Assembly (NCBI GenBank): GCA_024278415.1
Contig: JAJRTI010000517.1
Coordinates: 1-19,315 of the forward strand
DNA from: Planctomycetota bacterium
GTDB lineage: Bacteria; Planctomycetota; Brocadiia; JAJRTI01
Direction of reading: 5' to 3'
Length of the DNA stretch: 19,315 nt
Shown here one piece after another: positions 6,609 to 13,662 of the stretch. Made by a program: the position numbers and the translations under genes. Positions within the stretch are counted from its first letter, which is position 1. Each line of letters starts with the position of its first letter. The notes beneath the pieces are model-generated. The model was not told where the DNA came from, did not search any database, and worked only from the letters and a program-made list of their open reading frames with translations.

Positions 6609-6653
6609 CACGAAGGTGCATAAAGAGGGTCCGACTTCGTGCGCCTTTGTGCC
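6609..6653. repeat. 45-bp dispersed repeat, copy 2 (right of vapBC)
   Basis: Same orientation as 5246-5290, with four mismatches. It is followed at 6668-6687 by a decayed form of the palindrome found at 5308-5333. It sits within the leader of the next gene. Confidence 0.75.
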
Positions 6654-6713
6654 TTCGTAGCTATTCTGCTCCCAAAGGCTCCAGTTTCCCCGTACCTTGC
6701 AGAAAGGAAGAGC

Positions 6714-7460
6714 ATGAAAGTGATCGACAACCTGGGCATCCAGAGCTTCTGCTTCCGCGGCTTCGACACGCATGAGGACGTGATCGCCCGGCTCAAGGAG
6801 TGCGGGCTCAACAAGATCGAGGTTTGCAGTAAGCACGTTGACTTCTCAGACGAGTCTTGCTTCGAGGCCGCGGTCCAGGCGTACAAGGACGCCGGCGTGG
6901 AGATCGTCAGCATCGGCGTCGTCCCCTTCGCCAACAACCGCGAGGAAGAAGAGAAGGCGTTCAAGTTCGCGCAGATGGCCGGCGCCAAGTTCATGGCCTG
7001 CGACTTCAATCTACGCGCGACTCCGGATTGCTACCGCGTGGCCGAGGAACTCGCGGAGCAGTACGACGTGCGGCTCGCGATCCACAACCACGGAGGCCGG
7101 CACTGGCTCGGCACGGATACGATGTGGAGCTACGTGTTCGACAACACGAACGACCGCATCGGCCTGTGCCTCGACACCGCGTGGGCCATCGACTCGCGGC
7201 TCGACCCGGTCCAGATGGTCAAGAAGTTTGGCGACCGGCTCTACGGCTTGCACATCAAAGATTTCGTGTACAAGCCCGACCGCACGCCCGAGGACGTGGT
7301 CGTGGGCACCGGCATCCTCGACCTGCCCGGTCTGTTCAAGGCCATGGACGAGGTGAACTTCGCGGGCTACGTCGTGCTCGAATACGAGGCCGACGTGGAC
7401 AACCCCGTGCCAGCGTTGGTCAAGTGCGTGGACGCGGTCCGGGAGGCGGACCATGGCTGA
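6714..7460 (+). CDS. Sugar phosphate isomerase/epimerase (xylose isomerase-like TIM barrel)
   Basis: A 248-residue TIM-barrel protein of the AP-endonuclease-2/xylose isomerase-like superfamily. Metal and substrate ligands are visible on successive strands: HNHGG (H124, H126), GLCLDTAWA (D154), GLHIKDF (H180) and VLEYEAD (E223). These proteins epimerise or isomerise keto-sugars or act on inositol derivatives; the exact substrate is unknown. ATG 6714 has an AAAGGAAG ribosome site just upstream and starts at the first strand; the frame extending back to 6639 runs into the repeat and is rejected. The stop overlaps the next gene, a dehydrogenase, by eight bases. This pairing is typical of sugar or inositol catabolic modules in which the dehydrogenase makes a keto-sugar and the isomerase rearranges it. 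Confidence 0.85.
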   Translation: MKVIDNLGIQSFCFRGFDTHEDVIARLKECGLNKIEVCSKHVDFSDESCFEAAVQAYKDAGVEIVSIGVVPFANNREEEEKAFKFAQMAGAKFMACDFNLRATPDCYRVAEELAEQYDVRLAIHNHGGRHWLGTDTMWSYVFDNTNDRIGLCLDTAWAIDSRLDPVQMVKKFGDRLYGLHIKDFVYKPDRTPEDVVVGTGILDLPGLFKAMDEVNFAGYVVLEYEADVDNPVPALVKCVDAVREADHG

Positions 7461-8253
7461 TCCCGTACGCATCGCATTCGTGGGCTGCGGCGGCATCGCC
7501 GACGCGCACGTGCAAGGCTACAAGGCGCTCTACGAAGGCGGCTGCCGCGACGTGGAGTATGTCGCGTGCTGCGACGTGAACGAAGCGAACGCGGTCGAGC
7601 GCGCCCAAGGCTTGGCCGCGATCCAAGGCTCGGAGCCCAAGGTGTTCACCGACCTCGACGCGATGCTCCAGTCGGGCATCGCGGAGGCCGCGGACGTCTG
7701 CGTGCCCCATTGGCTCCACCACTCACTCGCAATCCAGTGCCTCGAAGGCGGCCTCCACGTCATCGTGGAGAAGCCCGTCGGCATCACCGTGAAGGCGACG
7801 AAGAAGGTGATCGAGGCCAGCAAGGCCGCGGGCAAGATCGCGGCGACCGCGGAGCAGATCCGGCGCTTCCAGACCGCGCGCGCGTTCCGGTGGGCCATCG
7901 TCGAGCGCAGACTCATCGGCGACGTACACATGGCCACGAACACGATGGTGATGAACCGGCTGCTCGACTGGGAGATGCCCAAGCAGCGCTGGCGCGCGAT
8001 CCAGCTCCTGACCGGCGGCGGCATGATCCTGGACAGCGGCGCGCACTACGCGGACATGATGGTTCACATGTTCGGCGAACCCGACGAGATCTATTGCCGC
8101 ATCCAGCGCTTGGACAACCGTGCGGTGGTGGACGCGCCGGTCGTGGGCAGCGTGCCCACCGACGTGGAGACCTCGTGGCACGCGATCATCCGCTTCAAGA
8201 GCCGCGTCGAGGCCACGTGGGTCTTCGGCCGCAACCACTACGGCCCACCCTAG
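7453..8253 (+). CDS. Gfo/Idh/MocA oxidoreductase, N-terminal part before an in-frame amber codon
   Basis: Residues 1-266 of a Gfo/Idh/MocA dehydrogenase. The Rossmann motif GCGGIA is at 11-16, the catalytic EKP at 106-108 and the substrate-domain signature GGGMILDSGAHYAD at 188-201 (D194, H198). The frame is broken by TAG at 8251-8253, after HYGPP, and then continues without any frame change to 8655 with sequence typical of the family end. The intact protein would have 400 residues, normal for the family. A single base change from TGG, CAG or TAC would explain the stop. Three other genes here end in TAG (at 1248, 10928 and 17435), so general recoding is unlikely; a recent nonsense mutation or a sequencing error is most probable. 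ATG 7453 overlaps the isomerase stop, so translation is coupled. Confidence 0.75.
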   Translation: MADPVRIAFVGCGGIADAHVQGYKALYEGGCRDVEYVACCDVNEANAVERAQGLAAIQGSEPKVFTDLDAMLQSGIAEAADVCVPHWLHHSLAIQCLEGGLHVIVEKPVGITVKATKKVIEASKAAGKIAATAEQIRRFQTARAFRWAIVERRLIGDVHMATNTMVMNRLLDWEMPKQRWRAIQLLTGGGMILDSGAHYADMMVHMFGEPDEIYCRIQRLDNRAVVDAPVVGSVPTDVETSWHAIIRFKSRVEATWVFGRNHYGPP

Positions 8254-8655
8254 CAGGCGGCGCGCTACTACGGCTCTGCCGGCACGATCCACAACGACAA
8301 CGGCGTCATCCACCCCTTCCAAACCGGCGGCAAGGTGTTCCTCGCCGACGGGACGGAGATGTCGAACGACGACGTGATCGCCGAATACATGGCGAGCTTG
8401 TCGGACGACGAGAAGAATCGCCTCTTCCCCTACGGCTGCACGAACGGGTTCGGCGTGCAAACCCGGGACTTCGCCCACGCGATCCGCACGGGCGAGCCAG
8501 TCGAGATGGACGCCGAGGCCGGCCTGCGCGCCAAGACCTTGTGCATGACCTGCTACGAGTCGGCCCACGCGGGCAAGCCGCTGAAGTACGACGACGTGTT
8601 GAGCGGAGAGGTGTGCGACTACCAGAAGCGGATCGACGATTACTGGGGGATCTGA
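8254..8655 (+). pseudogene. C-terminal remainder of the interrupted Gfo/Idh/MocA gene
   Basis: Open, in-frame continuation after the TAG. It contains QAARYYGSAGTIHNDNGVI and ends with a typical C-terminal helix region (MDAEAGLRAKTLCMTCYES, then DDYWGI). It has no obvious ribosome site of its own; GTG 8335 could start a 106-residue fragment, but that would not fold as a domain. It should be read with the part before the stop. Confidence 0.7.
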
Positions 8656-8721
8656 TTCGGGCGACGGGGACATGAACCAAGGACGCGCAGCGCCCGACTT
8701 CGTGTCCCCGGAACCCGAATC
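8654..8721. repeat. Imperfect inverted repeat between convergent genes
   Basis: Arms 8654-8676 and 8699-8721 are inverted copies with about four mismatches over 23 bases (shared blocks GATTCGGG and CGGGGACA). The left arm begins inside the dehydrogenase stop codon. It may act as a bidirectional terminator or be a REP-like element. Confidence 0.6.
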
Positions 8722-8747
8722 ATGGCGGCTTCGGCTACATCACCCCT

Positions 8748-8781
8748 CGCGTCTCTGCGCCTTCGCGCCTTTGCGTTTCTC
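8748..8781. repeat. Degenerate octamer repeat (CCTTTGCG type)
   Basis: Units TCTCTGCG, CCTTCGCG and CCTTTGCG follow each other with period eight, ending a few bases from the stop codon of the permease gene. Confidence 0.5.
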
Positions 8782-8786
8782 TCTCC

Positions 8787-10844
8787 CTACTTCATCGACG
8801 GGATCACGATGCCCCGCATGATGATGCGGTTGGCGAAGAGGAACACGAGCAACGGCGGGATGCTCACAAGCACGGTGGCCGCGAGCACGTAGTTGTTGCC
8901 CGGGTTCTTCATCTGGAAATCGTACACCCACACCATGAGCGTCCACATCTTTTGCTTGGGGCAGATCACGAACGCCCACATGAAGCTGCTGTACGCGATG
9001 ACGAACGTGTTGAGGCCCACGTAAGCGAGGATGGGCTTCACGAGAGGCATGGCCACGAGCCGGAACATCTGCACTTCGCTCGCGCCGTCGATCTCCGCGG
9101 CTTCGTACAGCTCCTGCGGCAGCGAGTCGAAGAAGCCCTTGAGCAGGAAGATCGCAAACCCGTTGGCCATGCCCGGGAGCACGAGCGCGGCGAAGGTGTT
9201 GAGCATGCCCAGATCCCGCAGCAGCAGGAAGCTGGGGATCATCGCGACTTCGGCTGGGAACGCCATCGTCGCCAGGAAGAAGATGAGCACCTTCTGCGTG
9301 TGCTTCATGGGGAAGCGCGACAGCGAATACGCCGCGAGTGGGTTGATTGTGAGCGCGCTGAGGAGGGAGAAGAAGACGAGAATGAGCGTGTTTTGCACTG
9401 CGCGGCCGCGGCCGACCATGTATTCCCACACGCGGCGGTAGCTCTCGGTGACGAACTGCCAGCGCACGCGCCAGGGGTGGAAGCGGACCGGCGCGACGTC
9501 CGCCAACGCGAGCGGCAGCGGCGCGTCGTCAAAACTCTTGAACGAGCTGCGCCAGGCCGCGTTCCAAGCGGCGAGGGCCGCGGGCCCCGAGCGGCCTTGG
9601 CTGTACTTTGTTCGGAGGAACTCGCGGAACCGGTTCTCTGGCGTGTCGAGGGCCAGTTCCTCAGCGGGGATCACTCCGGACGCGGTGAACTCGCACCAGT
9701 AGCGGCTGAGCATCTCGTTGTCCGGCCGCGTCAGGGGGAAGGGCATATCGTCCCACTTCGCGATGGGCTTGCCGAAGAATCGGCTGGCTTCCGCGAGCGC
9801 GGCTGCGCGGTCGCCGTTGGCTCGGGCCAGGAGCTTTTTGCGCACGTGGCGACGCCACTGCGGTGCGTACTGGGCCGGCGCCCTGAGGAGGCGCCGCGGC
9901 CAGCGTTTCACGACAAACTCGCGCCAGTCCGCCAATTCGGCCGGCCGGTCGGGCGGCGCCAGCGGGAAGCGCTGCGCGTAGATCCCTTTGACAGGCCTTC
10001 CCCATGCTTGGCTGAGCCCTTCCGCGTTGCCGTGCTTCAGCTTCAGGAACGTGTGCCAATACGTGTCTGACGGGATGAGCAGTTTCTGTTGCGCTGGGAG
10101 GCTCGCCTTGAACTCGCGCCAGAGCCGGTCCTTGGGGCTGTTGTCAGGCCGCCAGAAGGGCACGGCAAAGTTGCCGGGGCGCACGACCTCGATGCTGTAG
10201 TAGTTGAGGTAGTCGCTGCGCAACTCGTGGTTCATGATCGCCACGCCGAGCCGCCCGCGGTCGTCGAGGATGAACTCCTGCTCGTCCTCGTCCGGGTAGA
10301 GCCGCGTGAGCCATACCGGCCGCTGGCGCGTCTCGTGGATCTTCTTGAGGAGCGCGTCCGCTTTGGCGTTGTATTTCTTGCGCAGGAACGGCCGGTAGTA
10401 GTCCTCGATTCGGAACTCCTTGGCCAGCATACGATCGGAGTCGTACGCGGCCTTGAACTCGTTGAGATCCTGCACGATCGCGTCGGCCGCGTCGAGAGAG
10501 ATGCCTTGCTTGGCGAAGGCCTGTGGCCGCGTCGCGTAGAACTCCTTGTCCCCGCGCATGCTCACCTGCGTGGACCACTGATCGCGGTGATGCCGGCTCG
10601 CGAGCAGGTCGAGTTTGATTGTGAACGCGTAGATGTATTTCAGCGCGAGTTCATTGCGGTCGCGCAGGTAGTAGGGCACGATCGCGTTGTCGCGCAGGTC
10701 GAACTCGTTGCTCAGCGTCTGCCCGAGCACGATGAGCACGGGGTAGATGATCGCCAGCGCACCCAAAGTGAGGAGCGCGTAGATCAGGGCACGGAGCGCG
10801 CGCTGGCCGGGATGGCGGCGTGCGACTTCAGAGAGGATGGGCAT
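8787..10844 (-). CDS. MalG-type carbohydrate ABC permease with giant extracytoplasmic insertion
   Basis: A 685-residue inner-membrane permease of the sugar ABC importer family, where MalG-like proteins are usually about 280 residues. The first helix is at about 18-41. The remaining transmembrane core runs from about 482 to 685 and includes LPQELYEAAEIDGASEVQMFRLVAMPLVKP (575-604), the EAA loop that contacts the ATPase. Between them about 420 residues (45-465) are inserted where MalG has a short outside loop. The insertion is hydrophilic and contains degenerate repeats with W..F, then FL..KY, then an aW-rich helix and a final P (about 242-294, 306-370 and 383-445, with a weaker one near 148-184). 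Such motifs resemble segments of GH42-like glycosidases, which suggests glycan contact; this is inference. It is the last gene of the operon, 83 bp after the fusion gene. Confidence 0.85.
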   Translation of the reverse strand: MPILSEVARRHPGQRALRALIYALLTLGALAIIYPVLIVLGQTLSNEFDLRDNAIVPYYLRDRNELALKYIYAFTIKLDLLASRHHRDQWSTQVSMRGDKEFYATRPQAFAKQGISLDAADAIVQDLNEFKAAYDSDRMLAKEFRIEDYYRPFLRKKYNAKADALLKKIHETRQRPVWLTRLYPDEDEQEFILDDRGRLGVAIMNHELRSDYLNYYSIEVVRPGNFAVPFWRPDNSPKDRLWREFKASLPAQQKLLIPSDTYWHTFLKLKHGNAEGLSQAWGRPVKGIYAQRFPLAPPDRPAELADWREFVVKRWPRRLLRAPAQYAPQWRRHVRKKLLARANGDRAAALAEASRFFGKPIAKWDDMPFPLTRPDNEMLSRYWCEFTASGVIPAEELALDTPENRFREFLRTKYSQGRSGPAALAAWNAAWRSSFKSFDDAPLPLALADVAPVRFHPWRVRWQFVTESYRRVWEYMVGRGRAVQNTLILVFFSLLSALTINPLAAYSLSRFPMKHTQKVLIFFLATMAFPAEVAMIPSFLLLRDLGMLNTFAALVLPGMANGFAIFLLKGFFDSLPQELYEAAEIDGASEVQMFRLVAMPLVKPILAYVGLNTFVIAYSSFMWAFVICPKQKMWTLMVWVYDFQMKNPGNNYVLAATVLVSIPPLLVFLFANRIIMRGIVIPSMK

Positions 10845-10853
10845 TGGCGGAAT

Positions 10854-10925
10854 GGTTGATGGTTAATGGTTGATGGTTGACGGCCACCAACCGCGAGCCA
10901 CTGACCTATGGCCACTGGCCACTGG
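10854..10925. repeat. Two heptamer arrays between the permease genes
   Basis: GGTTGAT, GGTTAAT, GGTTGAT, GGTTGAC occupy 10854-10881. A second array in perfect seven-base register, GCCACTG, ACCTATG, GCCACTG, GCCACTG, occupies 10897-10924 and stops four bases before the end of the fusion gene. Units of the first array recur at 14965-14999. Confidence 0.7.
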
Positions 10926-10927
10926 CC

Positions 10928-13660
10928 CTACTGCGCTCTGCGGAACTCGACTTTCCGCAGGAAGTTGAGTTGGTACACGGTGAAGCCGATGAGGAGGCTG
11001 CCGAGAATCCAGGCGAGCGCGGTGGACGAGCCAAAGCGCAAGTAGCCGAAGGCTTCGAGGAAGATTTGGAGGCCGATGACGTTGGTTTCGTACGCGCCGC
11101 CGGTGAGCACGAGGATGTTGCCCATGCCGTGGAACGCGCCGATGAACGCGCCGACGAAGTTGATGATTAGCAGCGGCTTGAGGCTGGGGATCGTGATGTA
11201 CCAGACCTTGGCCCACGCGTTGGCGCCGTCGATGTCCGCGGCCTCGTACATTTCGTCGTCGATGCCCTTGAGCGCGGCCAGGTAGACCAAGCAGGCCGAC
11301 CCTGTGCCGGCCCAGATGCCGGGGATGGCGAGCGCCCATTTGTTGATGAGCGGGTTTTCGAGCCAGCGTATGGGCGCCTTCATGCCCACGGCCATGAGGA
11401 GGTGGTTGAGCATGCCCTCCTCGGTGGGCATGTAGAAAATCTTCCAGATGAAGAGCACGACCACGCCGCCGAGCAGGTAGGGCGCATAGTAGATCGCGCG
11501 ATATACGGTCGCGCCTTTGCGCGCTTCAGAAAGCAGAATCGCCAAGATGACCGGCGCGAAGAATCCGAGCGTGAGCGTTGCGAACACGAACGTAGCAGTC
11601 GCCTTGACCATGCTGGGGAACAGCGGGTTGGTCACGACGCGGATAAAGTTTTCGATGCCGACGAAACGGGAGCCGCCCATGACCTTCACGTCTTCGAACG
11701 CCATGATCGACCCGCGCACAAGCGGGTAGTACGACCAGAGGAGGACGAGGAACATGGCCGGCAGGATGATGAGGATCGCGCCCAAGCGTTTGCGCCAGGG
11801 AATGCGCTGATGGCGGGCGGTTCCATACTCGCCGCGGACGCGGAAGACGAACCGATAAAGCAGCACGAACACGACGACCACAAACAGGATGAGCGTGGCC
11901 ACAAACGGCACGCGGTAGCGCTCGATCATGTCCCGCACGATCTCGTCCTTCATGAAGACCTGCGTGTTGGCGAGCTGGTTGGCGCGCTTCAGATTCGCGT
12001 CGATGTCGTAGTTGCGGTCGGTGCAAATGCGGCTGAGCAGCACGAAGCTGAGCGTCTCCTGCTGCACGCGGCTGTATCCCTCGCTGATGGGCAGCAGCTT
12101 GTAGTACGCCGGGTTGTGGATCATGCGCTGGAGCGCGCGGCTGGTGGCCGGAATCTCTTTGGCGTACTCCTCCAGCCCCGCGGCGACCAGTTCGTCGTAC
12201 GAGCACAGGTTGTAAAACCCATAGTCCACGAACTTCCGGACCCTTGCCGATTCGTACTCGAGGTAGTGCGGGTCGTCCTTGGGCACATAGAACTGCGCGG
12301 CGAAGTCGAGGATCATGTCCGCACACACCTTCACCCGGTCCGCACCGCCCCGGCGCTTGCGCGCGCCGGCGTAGATGCCGTAGTAGTGGTAGGCGCTGGC
12401 GCCGCCTCTTTCAGGGAACGGCATCACGCCTACCACCGCGGGATCGACGTTGCTGTCGGTGATCCAGTCGGTGAGGTAATAGTTCGTGATGGCGATCTCG
12501 CCGTTGAACCACAGCTCGTTCCACTTGGCGTCGGTGTCCACCAACGGCCGCGCGCAGCCGTAGATCACTTGCTTCGCGTTGGAGATCTTGATCGTCTTGT
12601 TGCAGAAGGTGCAGGTGACGGTCGTCGGGGTTTTCACTTGCGTCTTGCCGTCGCCCAGCTCGACCGGTTCGCCGCAATGGGGGCACTTGGTGAACGGCGC
12701 CCAGAGCATGTCGTGCCAGAGCTTCACCGCCTTGTGCGCCGCGGGGCTATCCAAGTCCGCGCGTTCGCGGCCGGGCACATCTTTGAGGCTCTTGCCGCAC
12801 TTGGAGCATTTCCAAGCGACCTCGTCTTGTGGGAACCGGTTCTCCGTCTGGCACCAGGGGCACGTCTTGAGGTACCAAAGCGACTGGCCGCCGTACGCGT
12901 AGAGGTAGCCCTGCCAGATCCACCCGTTGGGCATGATGCCGAAGCCCTTGCGCCCCTTGGGCGTGCGCGCGCCGGGAATCTTCGCGTTGGGATCGGTGAT
13001 CTTGCGGCACACGTACTTGAGTTCCTCGAACGTCTCGATCCGTTTCTCCGGGTCCAGGCCCGCATCGCGGAACACGTCCTTGCGATACACGAGGAACTGA
13101 ATCCATTGGAAGCGCGGGAGGATGTAGATGTGGCCGTCGTCCATCATGAACTGCCGCACCTGCTCGGAGATGTTGAGGAACGGCTTCCAGATCACCTCGT
13201 CCACGCCGTCTGTGTACTTGCCGTCGCCGTTCGTGTCGCGATAGATGTACTTGTCGAGCGGCTCGAAGAAGCCGTTGCGGATCCAGGCGCGGGCCTCGTG
13301 GTGATAGACGCGCAGGATGTCGGGCGCGGTGCCGCCGGCAATAGCCATCATGAGGCTGCCGCGCTCGAGCGTGCGGATGCGAAGCTGCGTGGTGCGCGCC
13401 GGCCGGACGCGCGGGTGCTTGGCGAACCAGGCCTGGAACGGAGGGTAGAGCGTGGACGACGGGTCCGGCAGGTCGTGGATGGTGATCGTGTAGATCGGCG
13501 CCTCTTGGCCCCACGCAGCCAGAGCGAGAACGAGCGAGAGGAAAACGGTGGCCTGTCGTGCTCGGGTTGCGCCCCTGGGGCGGATCCCGAAGCCTCGGGT
13601 CCGTCCGCTGGAACGCGAGGGCGTTCCGCGGCTCGCTGGCATAGTTCTGAGACGTGACAT
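10928..13660 (-). CDS. Solute-binding protein / zinc ribbon / MalF-type ABC permease fusion
   Basis: A 910-residue fusion. A hydrophobic signal or anchor segment (about 37-51, VFLSLVLALAAWG) precedes an extracellular solute-binding domain of the sugar type (about 55-575), with GSLMMAIAGGTAPDILRVY as the family hallmark. Inside it, CPWC (267-270), CSKC (285-288), CPHC (326-329) and CTFC (350-353) look like two zinc ribbons. DTNGDGKYTDGVDE (142-155) looks like a calcium-binding loop. A helix at 586-602 anchors the domain, and a complete MalF-like permease follows (about 625-905) with the EAA loop MYEAADIDGANAWAKVWYITIPSLKP. The domain would therefore be tethered to its own channel. ATG 13660 lies two bases after the upstream stop, so translation is coupled; ATG 13642 is an alternative. 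No ATPase gene is adjacent. The stop is TAG. Confidence 0.85.
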   Translation of the reverse strand: MSRLRTMPASRGTPSRSSGRTRGFGIRPRGATRARQATVFLSLVLALAAWGQEAPIYTITIHDLPDPSSTLYPPFQAWFAKHPRVRPARTTQLRIRTLERGSLMMAIAGGTAPDILRVYHHEARAWIRNGFFEPLDKYIYRDTNGDGKYTDGVDEVIWKPFLNISEQVRQFMMDDGHIYILPRFQWIQFLVYRKDVFRDAGLDPEKRIETFEELKYVCRKITDPNAKIPGARTPKGRKGFGIMPNGWIWQGYLYAYGGQSLWYLKTCPWCQTENRFPQDEVAWKCSKCGKSLKDVPGRERADLDSPAAHKAVKLWHDMLWAPFTKCPHCGEPVELGDGKTQVKTPTTVTCTFCNKTIKISNAKQVIYGCARPLVDTDAKWNELWFNGEIAITNYYLTDWITDSNVDPAVVGVMPFPERGGASAYHYYGIYAGARKRRGGADRVKVCADMILDFAAQFYVPKDDPHYLEYESARVRKFVDYGFYNLCSYDELVAAGLEEYAKEIPATSRALQRMIHNPAYYKLLPISEGYSRVQQETLSFVLLSRICTDRNYDIDANLKRANQLANTQVFMKDEIVRDMIERYRVPFVATLILFVVVVFVLLYRFVFRVRGEYGTARHQRIPWRKRLGAILIILPAMFLVLLWSYYPLVRGSIMAFEDVKVMGGSRFVGIENFIRVVTNPLFPSMVKATATFVFATLTLGFFAPVILAILLSEARKGATVYRAIYYAPYLLGGVVVLFIWKIFYMPTEEGMLNHLLMAVGMKAPIRWLENPLINKWALAIPGIWAGTGSACLVYLAALKGIDDEMYEAADIDGANAWAKVWYITIPSLKPLLIINFVGAFIGAFHGMGNILVLTGGAYETNVIGLQIFLEAFGYLRFGSSTALAWILGSLLIGFTVYQLNFLRKVEFRRAQ
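13586..13627. repeat. Two REP-like hairpins inside the 5' end of the fusion gene
   Basis: CCCGA-AGCC-TCGGG (13586-13599) and GGAACGC-GAGG-GCGTTCC (13610-13627) have the same short-stem, four-base-loop form as the intergenic palindromes of this window, but lie within codons 12-25 of the fusion gene. Confidence 0.5.
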
Positions 13661-13662
13661 AT

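Noticed and set aside
6081..6623. Open frames across the palindrome-rich gap (for example a 180-residue plus-strand frame)
   Set aside because: They translate the inverted repeats themselves, with mirrored low-complexity peptides and no ribosome site.
8251..8253. Pyrrolysine insertion or general amber recoding
   Set aside because: Three other genes end in TAG at natural ends, the protein family has no known pyrrolysine, and no suppressor tRNA or synthetase is visible in the window.
11402..13657. A 751-residue plus-strand open frame opposite the fusion gene
   Set aside because: It is the antisense of a well-supported gene; its composition (H, V, E, R, D rich) is what GC-rich codon bias produces on the other strand, and no family is recognisable.
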